This document shows, one piece after another, positions 44,617 through 53,996 of a stretch of DNA of 64,000 bases. The notes below the pieces were generated by a model that was not told where the DNA came from, did not search any database, and saw only the letters and a list, made by a program, of their open reading frames with translations. Position 1 is the first letter of the stretch; each line of letters begins with the position of its first letter. The position numbers were made by a program, and so were the translations under genes. This stretch comes from an uncultured Leucobacter sp. (lineage in GTDB: Bacteria > Actinomycetota > Actinomycetes > Actinomycetales > Microbacteriaceae): the NCBI GenBank assembly GCA_937967375.1, contig CALCJF010000038.1, forward strand, positions 1 to 64,000, written 5' to 3'.

Positions 44617-45789
44617 CTACGGACGAAGGTTGTAGACGGCGATCAGATCCGGCCGTTGCGATAGTTGCGTCTCAAGCCGACTGTCCGCCCAGAGCTCGAT
44701 AAACGGGAGCTTACCGTCTGCGTTGTGCTTCTCAGCTACTGCTACTGCATCGGTAGTGAATCGCCCGCTAGTAGCGATAACCAGAATCCGCACCACCGGC
44801 GGTTCCCAGGTCGGGAGTGCTGCCAGCGTGTTTGCGATGTCCGCGGGCGCAACGGATTTTGACGTCCAATGCTTGGCCTGAACGATGACTCGTTCCGTAC
44901 GGGTCGTTCCACCATCGTCTTTGATGACGCGTTCAGCGGAGAGGTCCCGCCCTCGATCGGGTGCGCGTGTTTTCATTAACCATTCCACGTTCTGATAGCT
45001 GGGGAAACCTCTCAGCAAGTCGAATAGCAGCCTCTCAAATCCATCTTCATCCAACGTTGCCCAGGTGAGACCTATACTGGCGCCGCCCGCAGGTTTCGCG
45101 GAGGCGGCAAGACCTAGATCTACTGCCGGCACCGGTAACGGATCAGACTCGGAGAGACTCGCAGCCTCAATATCTTTCCGCACCGAAGGCCAATCCATCT
45201 CGGCAATGTCGTGCCAATCATGTCCTTGCCCGAAGTGGAGATGTCGATGAAGATCGCCCCATCTTCCTTTACGGTCGGTCGTGTCACCGAGCAGCACTTC
45301 AATCTCGCTGATCGAGTCCACAACCACAGAGATTCTGGGGTCATCTACGCGGTCTGCCGAGTCGCGGTCAACAGCTTCGATGATCTGTGAAATCGCCACA
45401 TTGATAGTGGAAGTGAGGCTATCCAACCGATCATGGATCGCACGTCGCCGCGCCTGCCCGAGCCTAAACCGATACTCATCGAGCTGGCGGCCCGGCTCCT
45501 CCAACTGGTTCATAAGCGCAAAAGCAGGCTCACTGATTTCGAAGTAATCAATGAATGCTTGGCCTGCTTCATCAATATCTGGGAGTTCCTCGGTCACCGA
45601 GAATCCATCGATCGGAGGCAAACCTGTAAGCAAGGGAGACCATGCCCGACGCAGGTCCTCATACTCTCGGGTCGTGCCACGTTGCGGGCTCGATGGGATC
45701 ATCGGCTGAGCACGATCCCAGATCGTTTGAAGCTTGGCAAGGTTCGCTGCGGCGCGATCCATCACCTGTAGCAACTCGTCAAGATTCAC
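44617..45789 (-). CDS. Mrr-type restriction endonuclease-like protein
   Basis: A 390-residue protein: a long helical N-terminal region (1-235) and a C-terminal Mrr_cat domain with FERLLFDLLRGFPSYQNVEWL, RAPDRGRDLSAERV and ERVIVQAKHW, giving the PD-(D/E)xK set Asp...Gln-x-Lys. It may cut methylated or foreign DNA. GTG 45789 is uncertain because the GAGG run abuts it; ATG 45765 is the next choice. It is divergent from the relaxase, 52 bp away. Confidence 0.8.
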   Translation of the reverse strand: MNLDELLQVMDRAAANLAKLQTIWDRAQPMIPSSPQRGTTREYEDLRRAWSPLLTGLPPIDGFSVTEELPDIDEAGQAFIDYFEISEPAFALMNQLEEPGRQLDEYRFRLGQARRRAIHDRLDSLTSTINVAISQIIEAVDRDSADRVDDPRISVVVDSISEIEVLLGDTTDRKGRWGDLHRHLHFGQGHDWHDIAEMDWPSVRKDIEAASLSESDPLPVPAVDLGLAASAKPAGGASIGLTWATLDEDGFERLLFDLLRGFPSYQNVEWLMKTRAPDRGRDLSAERVIKDDGGTTRTERVIVQAKHWTSKSVAPADIANTLAALPTWEPPVVRILVIATSGRFTTDAVAVAEKHNADGKLPFIELWADSRLETQLSQRPDLIAVYNLRP

Positions 45790-45841
45790 TCCTCAAGTCT
45801 CTCATCTCCCATCTGGGGGCCGAGGATGGCACCTATCTGCT

Positions 45842-48400
45842 GTGACGGTCTCGATGCGCGTGATGAGTGCCGGTGACGGCTACAAGTACCTCCTGCGCTC
45901 GGTAGTTGCGGGCGATGGTGACCGGAGCCTTTCAACGCCCTTGACTCGCTACTATGCCGAGGCCGGGAACCCTCCCGGGCGGTGGCTTGGCTCTGGCCTC
46001 ACTCAGCTCGGCGAAGGCCTCATCACTCCCGGCGAGGAAGTATCCGAACAGCAGCTCCAGCTCCTCATCGGGATGGGCTGCGACCCGGTTGCAGGCGACC
46101 CGCTCGGCCGCGCCTACCCGGTGTACAAGACCCCGGCCGAGCGCATCGCCGAGCGCGTCGAAGCCCTCGACCCGAATCTCGGCCCTGCCTCGCGCGCAGA
46201 AGCGATCGCGGAGATCGAAGCCGAAGAACACGCCCGCGGCACGAGGAAGGCCGTCGCCGGATACGACTACACCTTCTCCCTGCCGAAGTCGGCGTCGGTG
46301 CTGTGGGCAGTCGTCGACGCCGGCACCCAAGCGCTCATCGCCGAAGCGCATCACGCGGCGATCGCCGAGGTGATCGACTTCATGGAACGAGAAGTCGCCG
46401 CCACCCGTGTTGGTATGACCGGCGCCGACGGTGGCGCGGTCGCCCAGGTCGATACCTTCGGGCTCACCGCGACCGCCTACGACCACTACGACTCCCGCAG
46501 CTCTGATCCGCACCTCCACACCCATGTCGTCGTGTCGAACAAGGTGAAGACCACGCTGGACGGAAGGTGGCGGTCGCTCGATGGGCGGCCGATGCACGCC
46601 GCGACCGTCGCGCTCTCCGAACTGCACGAGGCGATCATCGCCGACCACCTCACCCGACTCCTCGGCGTGGAATGGGAGGCGCGGGATCGCGGTCGTGATC
46701 GCAACCCCGCCTGGGCGATCAGGACGGTGCCGGAAGAACTCGTGCTCGAGTTCTCCACCCGCGCCCGCCAGATCGACGCCGAGAAAGACCGCCTCATCGC
46801 CGAGTACGTCGAGAAGCACGGCCGGCAGCCCACGGCGGCGGTGATCATCAAGCTCCGCGCCCAAGCCACGTTGTCCACCCGGCCCGAGAAGCAGGTGCGA
46901 TCCCTCGCCGACCTCACCACCGAATGGCGCAAGCGCGCTACGGCGCGGCTGCGACGGGATGCGTCGGAATGGGTGCGAGGGGCGATCCCGACGGCACCCG
47001 TGCGGGTGCTGCGCGCCGACGACCTTCCCTTGGAGGAGATCGAGAACATCGGCCGTGCCGTGATGGAAGCGGTGGGTGAGAAGCGGTCGACCTGGCACCG
47101 CTGGAACCTGACCGCCGAGGCCGCACGGCAGACGATGGAGTACCGCTTCGCGACGGCACGGGACCGGGAGGCCGTCACCGGCATGGTCGTCGATGCCGCC
47201 GAGCGCGCCTCGCTGCGGCTGACGCCGGCGGAGCTGGCATCGACGCCGGCCAGGTTTCAGCGGCCGGATGGGTCGAGCGCGTTCCGCCCCCGCCACGGCA
47301 TCCTGTACTCGTCCGAGACGCTGCTTGATGCGGAGAAGCGGCTCCTCGAACGCTCCCGTACCCTGACCGGCCCCGAGCTCCCGCTCGCCCTCATCGAGCG
47401 GGTTACGAGACGCTCGGATCGGGAGGGGCGGATGCTCGGCCCCGACCAGGCCGACGCGCTCACCCGCATCGCGGTCTCCGGCCGTCAGCTTGATCTCCTC
47501 GTCGGTCCGGCTGGTACGGGGAAGACGACCGCGATGCTCGCGCTCCGCACCGCATGGGAACAGCAGCACGGTGCCGGGTCTGTGGTCGGGCTGGCCCCGT
47601 CGGCGGTCGCTGCGGAAGTGCTCGCCGGGGATCTCGGGATCAAGACCGAGAACACCGCACGCTGGTGGACACTGCACATCACGACCGGCCGAACCTTCCA
47701 GGCGGGTCAGCTCGTGATTGTGGACGAGGCGAGCCTCGCCGGCACCCTCGCACTCGACCGCATCACCGGGGCCGCCGCGAAAGCCGGCGCGAAGATTCTG
47801 CTCGTCGGCGACTACGGGCAGCTCCAATCCCCAGCCGCGGCCGGCGCGTTCGGGCTCCTCGCCGGCGACCGCCACGACACCCCGGAACTCTCCACGATCC
47901 ACCGCTTCACGAACGAGTGGGAGAAGAGAGCATCGCTCAGGCTCCGGCTCGGGGAACCCGACGTGATCGAAGTCTACGAGGACGCCGACCGGGTCATCGG
48001 CGGCACCACCGACGACATGACCGCAAGAGCCTACGAAGCATGGCGGGCAGACCGCGAAGCCGGGATCGCGTCGATCCTCGTCTCCGACTCCGGCGACGCC
48101 GTTGCAGCACTCAACCTGCGCGCCCGCACCGAGCTCATCCTCGCCGATGTCGTGAACCCGCTCCGAGGCGAAGTCACCCTGGACGGCGGCGCCCAGGCCT
48201 CTGTCGGTGACACGGTGATCACCAGGAAGAACGAGCGGAAGCTGCGCACCCGCTTCTCATGGGTACAGAACGGGAACCGGTGGACGATCACGAAGATACG
48301 CCGCGACGGATCAGTGACAGTCCGCCCCGCCAGCCCAGGCCGTGGCGACTCGATCGTGCTCCCCGCCGACTACGTCGCCCAGCACCTCGACCTCGGCTAG
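45842..48400 (+). CDS. MobF relaxase-helicase of the ICE, truncated by IME
   Basis: This 852-codon N-terminal part carries the TrwC-like relaxase (MSAGDGYKYLLRSVVAGD, YYAEAGNPPGRWLGSGL, metal-binding His224/226/228 in DPHLHTHV) and helicase motifs I-III (VGPAGTGKTT at 554-563, QLVIVDEASL, LLVGDYGQLQ). The frame stops at a TAG made by the IME insertion, before motifs V-VI, which lie at 57280. The relaxase may still nick DNA but should lack full helicase function. GTG 45842 is the family start. Confidence 0.9.
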   Translation: MTVSMRVMSAGDGYKYLLRSVVAGDGDRSLSTPLTRYYAEAGNPPGRWLGSGLTQLGEGLITPGEEVSEQQLQLLIGMGCDPVAGDPLGRAYPVYKTPAERIAERVEALDPNLGPASRAEAIAEIEAEEHARGTRKAVAGYDYTFSLPKSASVLWAVVDAGTQALIAEAHHAAIAEVIDFMEREVAATRVGMTGADGGAVAQVDTFGLTATAYDHYDSRSSDPHLHTHVVVSNKVKTTLDGRWRSLDGRPMHAATVALSELHEAIIADHLTRLLGVEWEARDRGRDRNPAWAIRTVPEELVLEFSTRARQIDAEKDRLIAEYVEKHGRQPTAAVIIKLRAQATLSTRPEKQVRSLADLTTEWRKRATARLRRDASEWVRGAIPTAPVRVLRADDLPLEEIENIGRAVMEAVGEKRSTWHRWNLTAEAARQTMEYRFATARDREAVTGMVVDAAERASLRLTPAELASTPARFQRPDGSSAFRPRHGILYSSETLLDAEKRLLERSRTLTGPELPLALIERVTRRSDREGRMLGPDQADALTRIAVSGRQLDLLVGPAGTGKTTAMLALRTAWEQQHGAGSVVGLAPSAVAAEVLAGDLGIKTENTARWWTLHITTGRTFQAGQLVIVDEASLAGTLALDRITGAAAKAGAKILLVGDYGQLQSPAAAGAFGLLAGDRHDTPELSTIHRFTNEWEKRASLRLRLGEPDVIEVYEDADRVIGGTTDDMTARAYEAWRADREAGIASILVSDSGDAVAALNLRARTELILADVVNPLRGEVTLDGGAQASVGDTVITRKNERKLRTRFSWVQNGNRWTITKIRRDGSVTVRPASPGRGDSIVLPADYVAQHLDLG

Positions 48401-48407
48401 CCGAGGT
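48390..48407. repeat. Palindrome at left IME junction (attL)
   Basis: ACCTCGGCTAGCCGAGGT is a perfect 18-bp palindrome centred on TA (48398-48399). The first ten bases belong to the relaxase gene and recur at the right junction (57272-57281); the rest belongs to the IME. It marks the recombination site of the serine recombinase. Confidence 0.85.
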
Positions 48408-48430
48408 GCCCTAAACGCACTCACCTGTGA
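48398..48430. repeat. Left terminal inverted repeat of IME
   Basis: Read inward it runs TAGCCGAGGT, four bases, TAAACGCAC, two bases, ACCT. It matches the right end (57249-57281, complement) at 26 of 33 positions. Paired arms of this kind are the P and P' half-sites of a serine integrase attP. Confidence 0.8.
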
Positions 48431-48511
48431 TCGTGCGCGTGTGCGCGGTTGTAGTTTACCGGTCGGTGAGAGTTCACTCGCGCGACCGACTGATCATCGC
48501 GGGCAGCGAGA

Positions 48512-49321
48512 TCATGAATCGTTAGACCGTGGTCGTGTTTGGTGGGTTTTGAGTGGTGGCTGCTCAGGCATCGCGTTCCAGACTCCGGCCCACTGCTCTG
48601 GTGTCAGGTCTCGCGGCAACGCGCGTGTGTCGATGCCACTCTGCCTCAAGAGTTGCTTGGCTTGTCCAGGATCGAGGCGGCCCGCGTTCGCGATGATGCG
48701 CTCGAGGGTTCCGCCTCGACCGGTGAACACCGCGCGTACGAACTGTTCGTACCGGCTGCGCTGTGAACCGGGAACGAGAGGATGGTTGCGTCTACTGATC
48801 TGGATGATGCCCCCATCAACGCTGGGGCGTGGGCGAAAACCCCAGGAGGGAACCCGGCCGTGGAGGTCGAAGGTAAACCAGGGCGCAGTCTGCGCAGTCA
48901 GCATGGTGGAGCCACCGATCCCGCAGCGCTTGCGTGCGACCTCCCATTGAGTGAGGAGCACGGCCTCGGTCCAGGTGCCGCCCCGGAGAAGCCGTCGCAG
49001 AATCGGAGTGGTGAGGTGGAAAGGGATGTTCCCTACGATCACGGGATGGTCGAGAGGAACGGTGAGCGCGTCGGCGTGATTGATCGTCACGCCTGGCAGT
49101 GCGCTTTGGAGGCTTGCGATCCGATGCTCGTCGATGTCGATCGCAGTCACTGGCCTGCCGAGTTGCGCGAGAGGCCTCGTGAGTGCACCGGCTCCAGCGC
49201 CGAGTTCAAGGATCGGCCCCTTCGTCGCCGTAACGAGGGCTGTGATCTTGCTGATAGTGGGTGTGTGGGTGAGGAAGTTCTGGCCGAGTTCGTGTCGGCC
49301 GCCGTGGGATGAACGAGGCAT
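48512..49321 (-). CDS. erm: Erm-type 23S rRNA adenine-N6-methyltransferase
   Basis: A 269-residue enzyme that methylates A2058 of 23S rRNA and confers resistance to macrolides, lincosamides and streptogramin B. Motif I ILELGAGAGALTRPL and catalytic motif IV VVGNIPFHLTT (Asn98-Ile-Pro-Phe) are intact, with RHELGQNFL at the N-terminus as in Erm(X). It differs clearly from the Erm(X) sequence I recall, so it is a related but separate variant; a database search is required for the class. Expression is probably controlled by the upstream leader. Confidence 0.93.
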   Translation of the reverse strand: MPRSSHGGRHELGQNFLTHTPTISKITALVTATKGPILELGAGAGALTRPLAQLGRPVTAIDIDEHRIASLQSALPGVTINHADALTVPLDHPVIVGNIPFHLTTPILRRLLRGGTWTEAVLLTQWEVARKRCGIGGSTMLTAQTAPWFTFDLHGRVPSWGFRPRPSVDGGIIQISRRNHPLVPGSQRSRYEQFVRAVFTGRGGTLERIIANAGRLDPGQAKQLLRQSGIDTRALPRDLTPEQWAGVWNAMPEQPPLKTHQTRPRSNDS

Positions 49322-49325
49322 GTTC

Positions 49326-49352
49326 GCGCTCCAAGAAAGAAGGATGGAGCGC
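49326..49352 (-). promoter_or_regulatory. Hairpin sequestering erm ribosome site
   Basis: On the coding strand GCGCTCC (49346-49352) pairs perfectly with GGAGCGC (49326-49332), which contains the erm GGAG site seven bases before the ATG. The 13-base loop is pyrimidine-rich. A second hairpin (TCCGAGA/TCTCGGA, 49404-49428) lies upstream, giving the usual alternative-pairing attenuator. Confidence 0.65.
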
Positions 49353-49463
49353 CTCGGAAACAGGGCAGAGCACAGAGAAAAAATGGGTGCGCAAGATCGC
49401 CGTTCCGAGACGCGAATGGTCTCTCGGATGGACGACGCGCGAAGCGTTCAGCGAGGCGCGCCG

Positions 49464-49529
49464 TTAGGCGCGGCGGTCGCGGACAGCAAGCGTGTGCGTC
49501 GCAGCGAACACGCAAATCAAGTTACCCAT
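49464..49529 (-). CDS. Erm leader peptide (21 residues)
   Basis: A short frame starting MGNLICVFAA and ending in RDRRA precedes the erm hairpins. Like ErmC leader (MGIF-SIFVI), it has a hydrophobic ICVF stretch at residues 5-8 where drug-bound ribosomes could stall. Stalling would free the erm start by refolding the downstream hairpins. A TATGAT box lies seven bases upstream, so its mRNA is probably leaderless. Too short for standard gene calling. Confidence 0.6.
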   Translation of the reverse strand: MGNLICVFAATHTLAVRDRRA

Positions 49530-49536
49530 GCCAAGC

Positions 49537-49542
49537 ATCATA
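49537..49542 (-). promoter_or_regulatory. -10 box of the erm transcript
   Basis: TATGAT on the minus strand lies seven bases before the leader-peptide ATG. A -35 box is not clear (CATGAC at a short distance is the best). The placement predicts transcription starting at or just before the leader start codon. Confidence 0.5.
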
Positions 49543-49589
49543 CCCGACGCCAGGATAGGTCATGTGGACCACAGGAACTGCGTGACTGA

Positions 49590-52500
49590 TCACAGGCCGC
49601 GCGCTGGTCCCTCGCGGCGCGGGTCATAGCGTTGGGGATCGTTCGCAAACGGACTATGCAGTTGCCTGGCCCGTTCCGTTGCCTGCTGCCGACCACGCTC
49701 CTGCTCGGCGCGCTTCGTCTCGATGAGCTTGGCGGCGACGTTCGTCGGGAGGCTGCGGAGTTCTGCACTCTCGACGCGAAGGAAGTCTGCGCGGGTGCGA
49801 GCATCGCGGGCATTGCGTCGAGGGTTGAGGGCGCGCATCCCGTACTGGTGAGCGCGGGCATTCTCAGCCCCGTACTCGCTTGCCAAGAGCGCCAGCCGTT
49901 CGTTGCGGTGACGGTCAACCGTTGTGGTTCGTTCGGTGCGCGCGGTTTCGACAGCTTGGTTGGCTTCGCTCACGCGGGGATCGGCTTCTGCTCGCCGCTC
50001 CGCGACCTGTGTAGCCCATTCGGGTAGTGCGCTGCGGGTTCGTGGCGGTTCGGCGTCCCACTCATCGCGAAGGTGTACTCGGATGGTTGCTGCTTGTTCG
50101 CTGGCGGCGCGGTGCTCGTCGCGGGCCTTACGCCGCCCGAATCGCCCGACAGTGGCGAGGCGTGTGCTCGCTGTCCTCTCTGCTTCTACTCTGGCAAGGT
50201 ACGTCGCTCCGTCTTGTTCGGCTTGCTTGGTGAGGGGCGCGGCGACCTTGGCACGCACCCGCGCGGCCTCTTCCTCGGCCTGGCGAAGCGCGGCGGTGCT
50301 CTCGTCGCTCTCGGCCCGGTGCGCAGCGCGTTGGGCATCGAGCCGGTTGGCGGCCTGCTCCCATCGATCCGCATGCCGCTCAGCACGTTCGGCTTCCCTG
50401 TCGAGTCTGGCGAGTTCTTCGGTGACGCGCTGGATCGGGCCGTCCTTGACGATGCCACGCACGGCTTCGGCGGCTTGTGCGGTGGCGTGGTCGAGGCCCC
50501 GGTCTGCGGGATCGCGCTCCGTCGCTGCAACGAACTGCGCCCGAGCCTCCGCCATATCCTCGGCAACAACGTGCAGCCAGTTGTGCTCGCGGCCTCGGGT
50601 CATGCCAACGTAGACGCCTGCCGCGCTCGTCGCCTCAGTCAGCATCGTGTGGGAGGCGTTGACGGTTGCGCCCTGGACGCCGTACGCGGTTGCTGCGTAG
50701 GACAGGTGCGCGTGTTCACTCACGTACTCAGGCGGGAGGGCGACGGTGCGGGGGTTCCTGCGCCCGCTGCCGGTCTCGCGGGCGTACACGGTGCCATTAC
50801 CAGCGACGTGCTGCACGATCCATTGCTGCCGGTTCGCCACGCCAAGCGCGGGGTCGTTCCTCCTCGTCTGGATCAGATCACCCCGACCGATAGGCAGCTC
50901 GTCGCTGCCGGTCGCCGTGATCGTGTCATCAACCTCGCCTCGCTCGACCCGCCCCATGCGGATGCGCTCGTTCAACGCCGCTGCCTTGTCGTTCGAGGCG
51001 ACCGTGATCGCCTCACCCTCAGTAGCTTGCTCTGTGATGTGCTGCTGGGCTTGTTCCTCGTCCGCGTGCAGTATCACGAGGCCCATGGCAGTGAGCCGGT
51101 CGAACACCTCGCCGGGGTTCTCCCGGTCGCGCATCGTCAGCGTGAGTGTCGCGTACTCGGCGTCGGCGAACCGGTGCAGCTCGGTCATGTCGTATGTACG
51201 GCCCCTGATCTGTGCGGCCATGTCGAGTACCCCGCCCCGACCGACAGCGGGGAGTTGGGCACGGTCGCCGACAAGCGCGACGGTCGCTCCGGCTTCGGTG
51301 GTGATGGTGAGGAGGGCGTGGGCGGTGTCTTGGTCGAGCATCCCGGCCTCGTCCACGATTACCCGTTCACCCCGCGACAGCACAGCATCGTCGGGCGGGC
51401 CGGTGAAGGTGCGCCCGGTGTCGGGGTCAGCGTCGCCAGGGTGTAGGCGTGTCCATACGCCATCGGAGTTCCATCGCCATCCGTGCGCATGTACGAGCGC
51501 CGCAACGCTCGTTGCGGGGATGCCGAGTTCTTCGTGCGCGACCTGCGCCGCGCGCAGCGTCGGTGCAACCACCCGTGACGCCCTGCTGTGCTGGGCGGCG
51601 ACGTCGATGGCGGTGCGCAGCATCGTCGTCTTCCCGCTGCCCGCAGCACCCTCCACGATCACCAACGGGTCAGATGATGCAACCGCAGCAGCAGCGACCG
51701 CCTGCCCTTTGTTCAGCCCCGCTACTTGTGCGGCGTCGGTCATGTCCGGGTGCTTCGATTCTTGCTCTGGGGTGGTGGCGGCGAAGCGGTCGCGGAGCGC
51801 GGTTTCGGCGGCGATCACGGTGAGGCTGGTCAGGTGCGCGACATGTTCCGGCGTCGCCGCACCCGGTGGCAGGACGGAGAAGCAATCCGAGACCGCAAGG
51901 TCGGTCGCTATCTTGATGAACTCGCGCAGCTCGGCAGGTGTTGCTTGCACTCCGTGTTCGGTGGTGATGCGGGTGACGTGCTCCTGCATGCTGTGTTTCG
52001 TCCATGCTGATGATGCGGCGGCGCAGCGATCCAGTGCCCGTGATGCAACCTCCTGCACCGCAAGTTCATCCAACTGCACCGGGCGCTGCACGGTGCTGCG
52101 TCGAGGTGCAGCGGGGTCGTATCCGGCGTCGCGGAGTTCCTGCACCCACCACTGCTCGTTCTTCAAATCAGTCGGCTTCTTCCCTGGCCGCTTGTGTGTC
52201 CAGGCGATGCCCTGCAACTTCGCGGTCATGATCGGGCCGAGAGCTTCGCCGGGGTGCTCTGTTTCCCATTCGGCTTCGAGCCGGACGAGGTTGCGTCTGA
52301 TCTGCGCAGACCGCTTCGACATCACCCCATTGAATGGCTGCAACTCAACTACCTCGCCGGAGACGGGATCGAGGGTCAGGCCATGCTCTGCGAGGGTTTG
52401 CGCGAGGTGTGGGTGCGCGGCGATGACCGCGGTTCCGAGGGCGCGGATCGCGCCTTGCTGCTTGAACAACGCCGCCGTATCCAGTGCCCGCCACTTCCCA

Positions 52501-53048
52501 GCCGCAAACACCCGAGTGCCGATCTGCATGTGAATATGCCGGTGCGGATCACCAGCCCGCGAGGTCTTGTGGCGGATGCCGACGACCTGCATCTGCTCGA
52601 TAGGCAGCACTTCCCGCGCGTCACGCGGCCCGACCCTGATGACGGAGTGTTGGCCGAGCCAGCGGCGAATCTCTCCAAGTGCATCCTGCTGCGCTTGGTC
52701 GAGGGCGCTAGATACTTCGGGGTGGAGGGCGGCGGCGACCGACAGGCTCTTGGGTGCGTTAATCGTCATCTCCGCGAACAACGGCGAACCCTTCGACCCC
52801 TCACCCGGATTACGTGGCGTGCCCATCGACTCACCCGTGACGGGATCGTGCCAGTCCACCCACCCCTCGTACTCGACCGCCGACAGTGACATTGCGGCGG
52901 TGACCTCGCCGCTAGCATCGAGCACCGTGTACTCCGACAAGGCGTTGTCCGCGCCCAGGTAATACTCGTCGGCGCGGGAGCGGTCGGCCTCGACATAGCG
53001 GCGCGCGGCAGCACCTGTGCCGCGGAACAGGATCACCCCGCCCTTCAT
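49590..53048 (-). CDS. MobF relaxase-helicase of the IME
   Basis: A 1,152-residue relaxase distinct from the ICE one. The HUH domain has metal ligands His169/171/173 (DPHRHIHMQIG) and FAEMTINAPKSLSVAAAL. The helicase has VIVEGAAGSGKTTMLRTA, RVIVDEAGML, ALVGDRAQLPAVG and motif VI VYVGMTRGREHNWLHVV. A long Arg/Glu/Ala coiled coil (about 880-1140) ends the protein, as in MobF family members of small actinobacterial plasmids. ATG 53048 follows GGGAGG that lies in a hairpin. It should mobilise the IME through the ICE channel. Confidence 0.9.
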   Translation of the reverse strand: MKGGVILFRGTGAAARRYVEADRSRADEYYLGADNALSEYTVLDASGEVTAAMSLSAVEYEGWVDWHDPVTGESMGTPRNPGEGSKGSPLFAEMTINAPKSLSVAAALHPEVSSALDQAQQDALGEIRRWLGQHSVIRVGPRDAREVLPIEQMQVVGIRHKTSRAGDPHRHIHMQIGTRVFAAGKWRALDTAALFKQQGAIRALGTAVIAAHPHLAQTLAEHGLTLDPVSGEVVELQPFNGVMSKRSAQIRRNLVRLEAEWETEHPGEALGPIMTAKLQGIAWTHKRPGKKPTDLKNEQWWVQELRDAGYDPAAPRRSTVQRPVQLDELAVQEVASRALDRCAAASSAWTKHSMQEHVTRITTEHGVQATPAELREFIKIATDLAVSDCFSVLPPGAATPEHVAHLTSLTVIAAETALRDRFAATTPEQESKHPDMTDAAQVAGLNKGQAVAAAAVASSDPLVIVEGAAGSGKTTMLRTAIDVAAQHSRASRVVAPTLRAAQVAHEELGIPATSVAALVHAHGWRWNSDGVWTRLHPGDADPDTGRTFTGPPDDAVLSRGERVIVDEAGMLDQDTAHALLTITTEAGATVALVGDRAQLPAVGRGGVLDMAAQIRGRTYDMTELHRFADAEYATLTLTMRDRENPGEVFDRLTAMGLVILHADEEQAQQHITEQATEGEAITVASNDKAAALNERIRMGRVERGEVDDTITATGSDELPIGRGDLIQTRRNDPALGVANRQQWIVQHVAGNGTVYARETGSGRRNPRTVALPPEYVSEHAHLSYAATAYGVQGATVNASHTMLTEATSAAGVYVGMTRGREHNWLHVVAEDMAEARAQFVAATERDPADRGLDHATAQAAEAVRGIVKDGPIQRVTEELARLDREAERAERHADRWEQAANRLDAQRAAHRAESDESTAALRQAEEEAARVRAKVAAPLTKQAEQDGATYLARVEAERTASTRLATVGRFGRRKARDEHRAASEQAATIRVHLRDEWDAEPPRTRSALPEWATQVAERRAEADPRVSEANQAVETARTERTTTVDRHRNERLALLASEYGAENARAHQYGMRALNPRRNARDARTRADFLRVESAELRSLPTNVAAKLIETKRAEQERGRQQATERARQLHSPFANDPQRYDPRREGPARGL

Positions 53049-53053
53049 CCTGG

Positions 53054-53083
53054 CCTCCCTCATGAGTCGTCTCATGAAGGAGG
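53054..53083 (-). promoter_or_regulatory. Leader hairpin at IME relaxase start
   Basis: CCTCCCTCATGAG (53054-53066) and CTCATGAAGGAGG (53071-53083) form a 13-bp stem with one wobble and a 4-base loop. On the coding strand the GGGAGG ribosome site of the relaxase is inside the stem, and the upstream arm is CACCTCCTTCATGAG within GTGCGCACCTCC. Translation should need unfolding. Confidence 0.65.
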
Positions 53084-53173
53084 TGCGCACGCCCCACCCG
53101 CGGTGGCATACGTGCATCCGTTGTTTCAGAGGCAGAGGGTGGCCGGTGCCGAGCGGTCGGTGGGGTGCTGGGG

Positions 53174-53911
53174 TTAGGAGCCGGTTACTGGTTCGCTCGG
53201 GGCGGGTGCGTCGGAGGCGATGAACTCGGTGATGTGTTGTTGGAGGAGGGCTGCGCCGTCGAGCATGGCTCTGGCTCGGTGTGTCAGGCTGGTTCGTCGT
53301 TCGGTGAGCGCGGCCTGTAGAGCATCGGCACTCTTGCTTCCTCGGAGTTCGGTGATGATGGGTCTGATGCGGTCGAAGCGATAGCGTCCTTGCCGGAGGA
53401 GATGGATGATTCGGGCGTCTCTGACGTCCTCGCTGTCATAGACCCGGTGGCGGCGGCTGGTCTGCCGAGCTGGGGCGAGCAGACCAGCGTGTTCCCATAC
53501 GCGGAGCGCTGACGTGCGTATCCCGAGATAGTCCGCGAGTTCTCCGATGGACAACGGCGCGTCCGGGCCGGCGTGATGCTCTACCGCAGCGGCAACACGG
53601 GTGAGGGCCTGGCTCGTTTCGGTAAGGGCCTGGCGTTGCTGGTGAAGTTCGTGGTGGCTGGCATCAAGGAGGGCCAATGCTTGGTCGATCTGTCCTGTGC
53701 TCAACGCTTCCATGATGGAACGGGCTGATCCAGCGCCGTGGCCGCGTGCGAGTGCCTGATAGCAGAGTAGAGCGCTGAGGTGCGCACCGCGATAGACCCG
53801 GTAACCCGAACCTGTGCGATCGGCAGGCGGGAGGACTCCGGCGGCTTCGAGGTTGCGAATCTGTTGGGTGGAGACTCCGGCCCGGGTTGCCAGATCGACG
53901 GGGCGCATCAT
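53174..53911 (-). CDS. MerR-type regulator with two HTH domains
   Basis: A 245-residue protein with an N-terminal MerR HTH (VDLATRAGVSTQQIRNLEAAGVLPPADR...GYRVY) and a second complete one at about 121-190 (LSIGELADYLGIRTSALRVWEHAGLLAPARQ...HRVYDSEDV), separated by a coiled-coil (HHELHQQRQALTETSQALTRVA). It lacks an evident ligand domain. It sits between the IME relaxase and a divergent small gene and probably controls IME genes. AAAGGA precedes ATG. Confidence 0.85.
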   Translation of the reverse strand: MMRPVDLATRAGVSTQQIRNLEAAGVLPPADRTGSGYRVYRGAHLSALLCYQALARGHGAGSARSIMEALSTGQIDQALALLDASHHELHQQRQALTETSQALTRVAAAVEHHAGPDAPLSIGELADYLGIRTSALRVWEHAGLLAPARQTSRRHRVYDSEDVRDARIIHLLRQGRYRFDRIRPIITELRGSKSADALQAALTERRTSLTHRARAMLDGAALLQQHITEFIASDAPAPSEPVTGS

Positions 53912-53996
53912 GGTTCCTTTCGAGTGCGAGTTGAGGCTTACACGGCATCAGTCCAGGATTTTCGGCAGTCCACACCCTCCAACCCTCAACTAGCAG

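Noticed and set aside
45932..47902. 656-codon minus-strand frame opposite the ICE relaxase
   Set aside because: Low-complexity Arg/Gly/Glu shadow with no motif, while the plus strand encodes clear relaxase and helicase motifs.
53084..53173. oriT of the IME upstream of its relaxase
   Set aside because: GTGCGCAC and GTGCATCCG motifs are suggestive, but no known MobF nick site could be matched.
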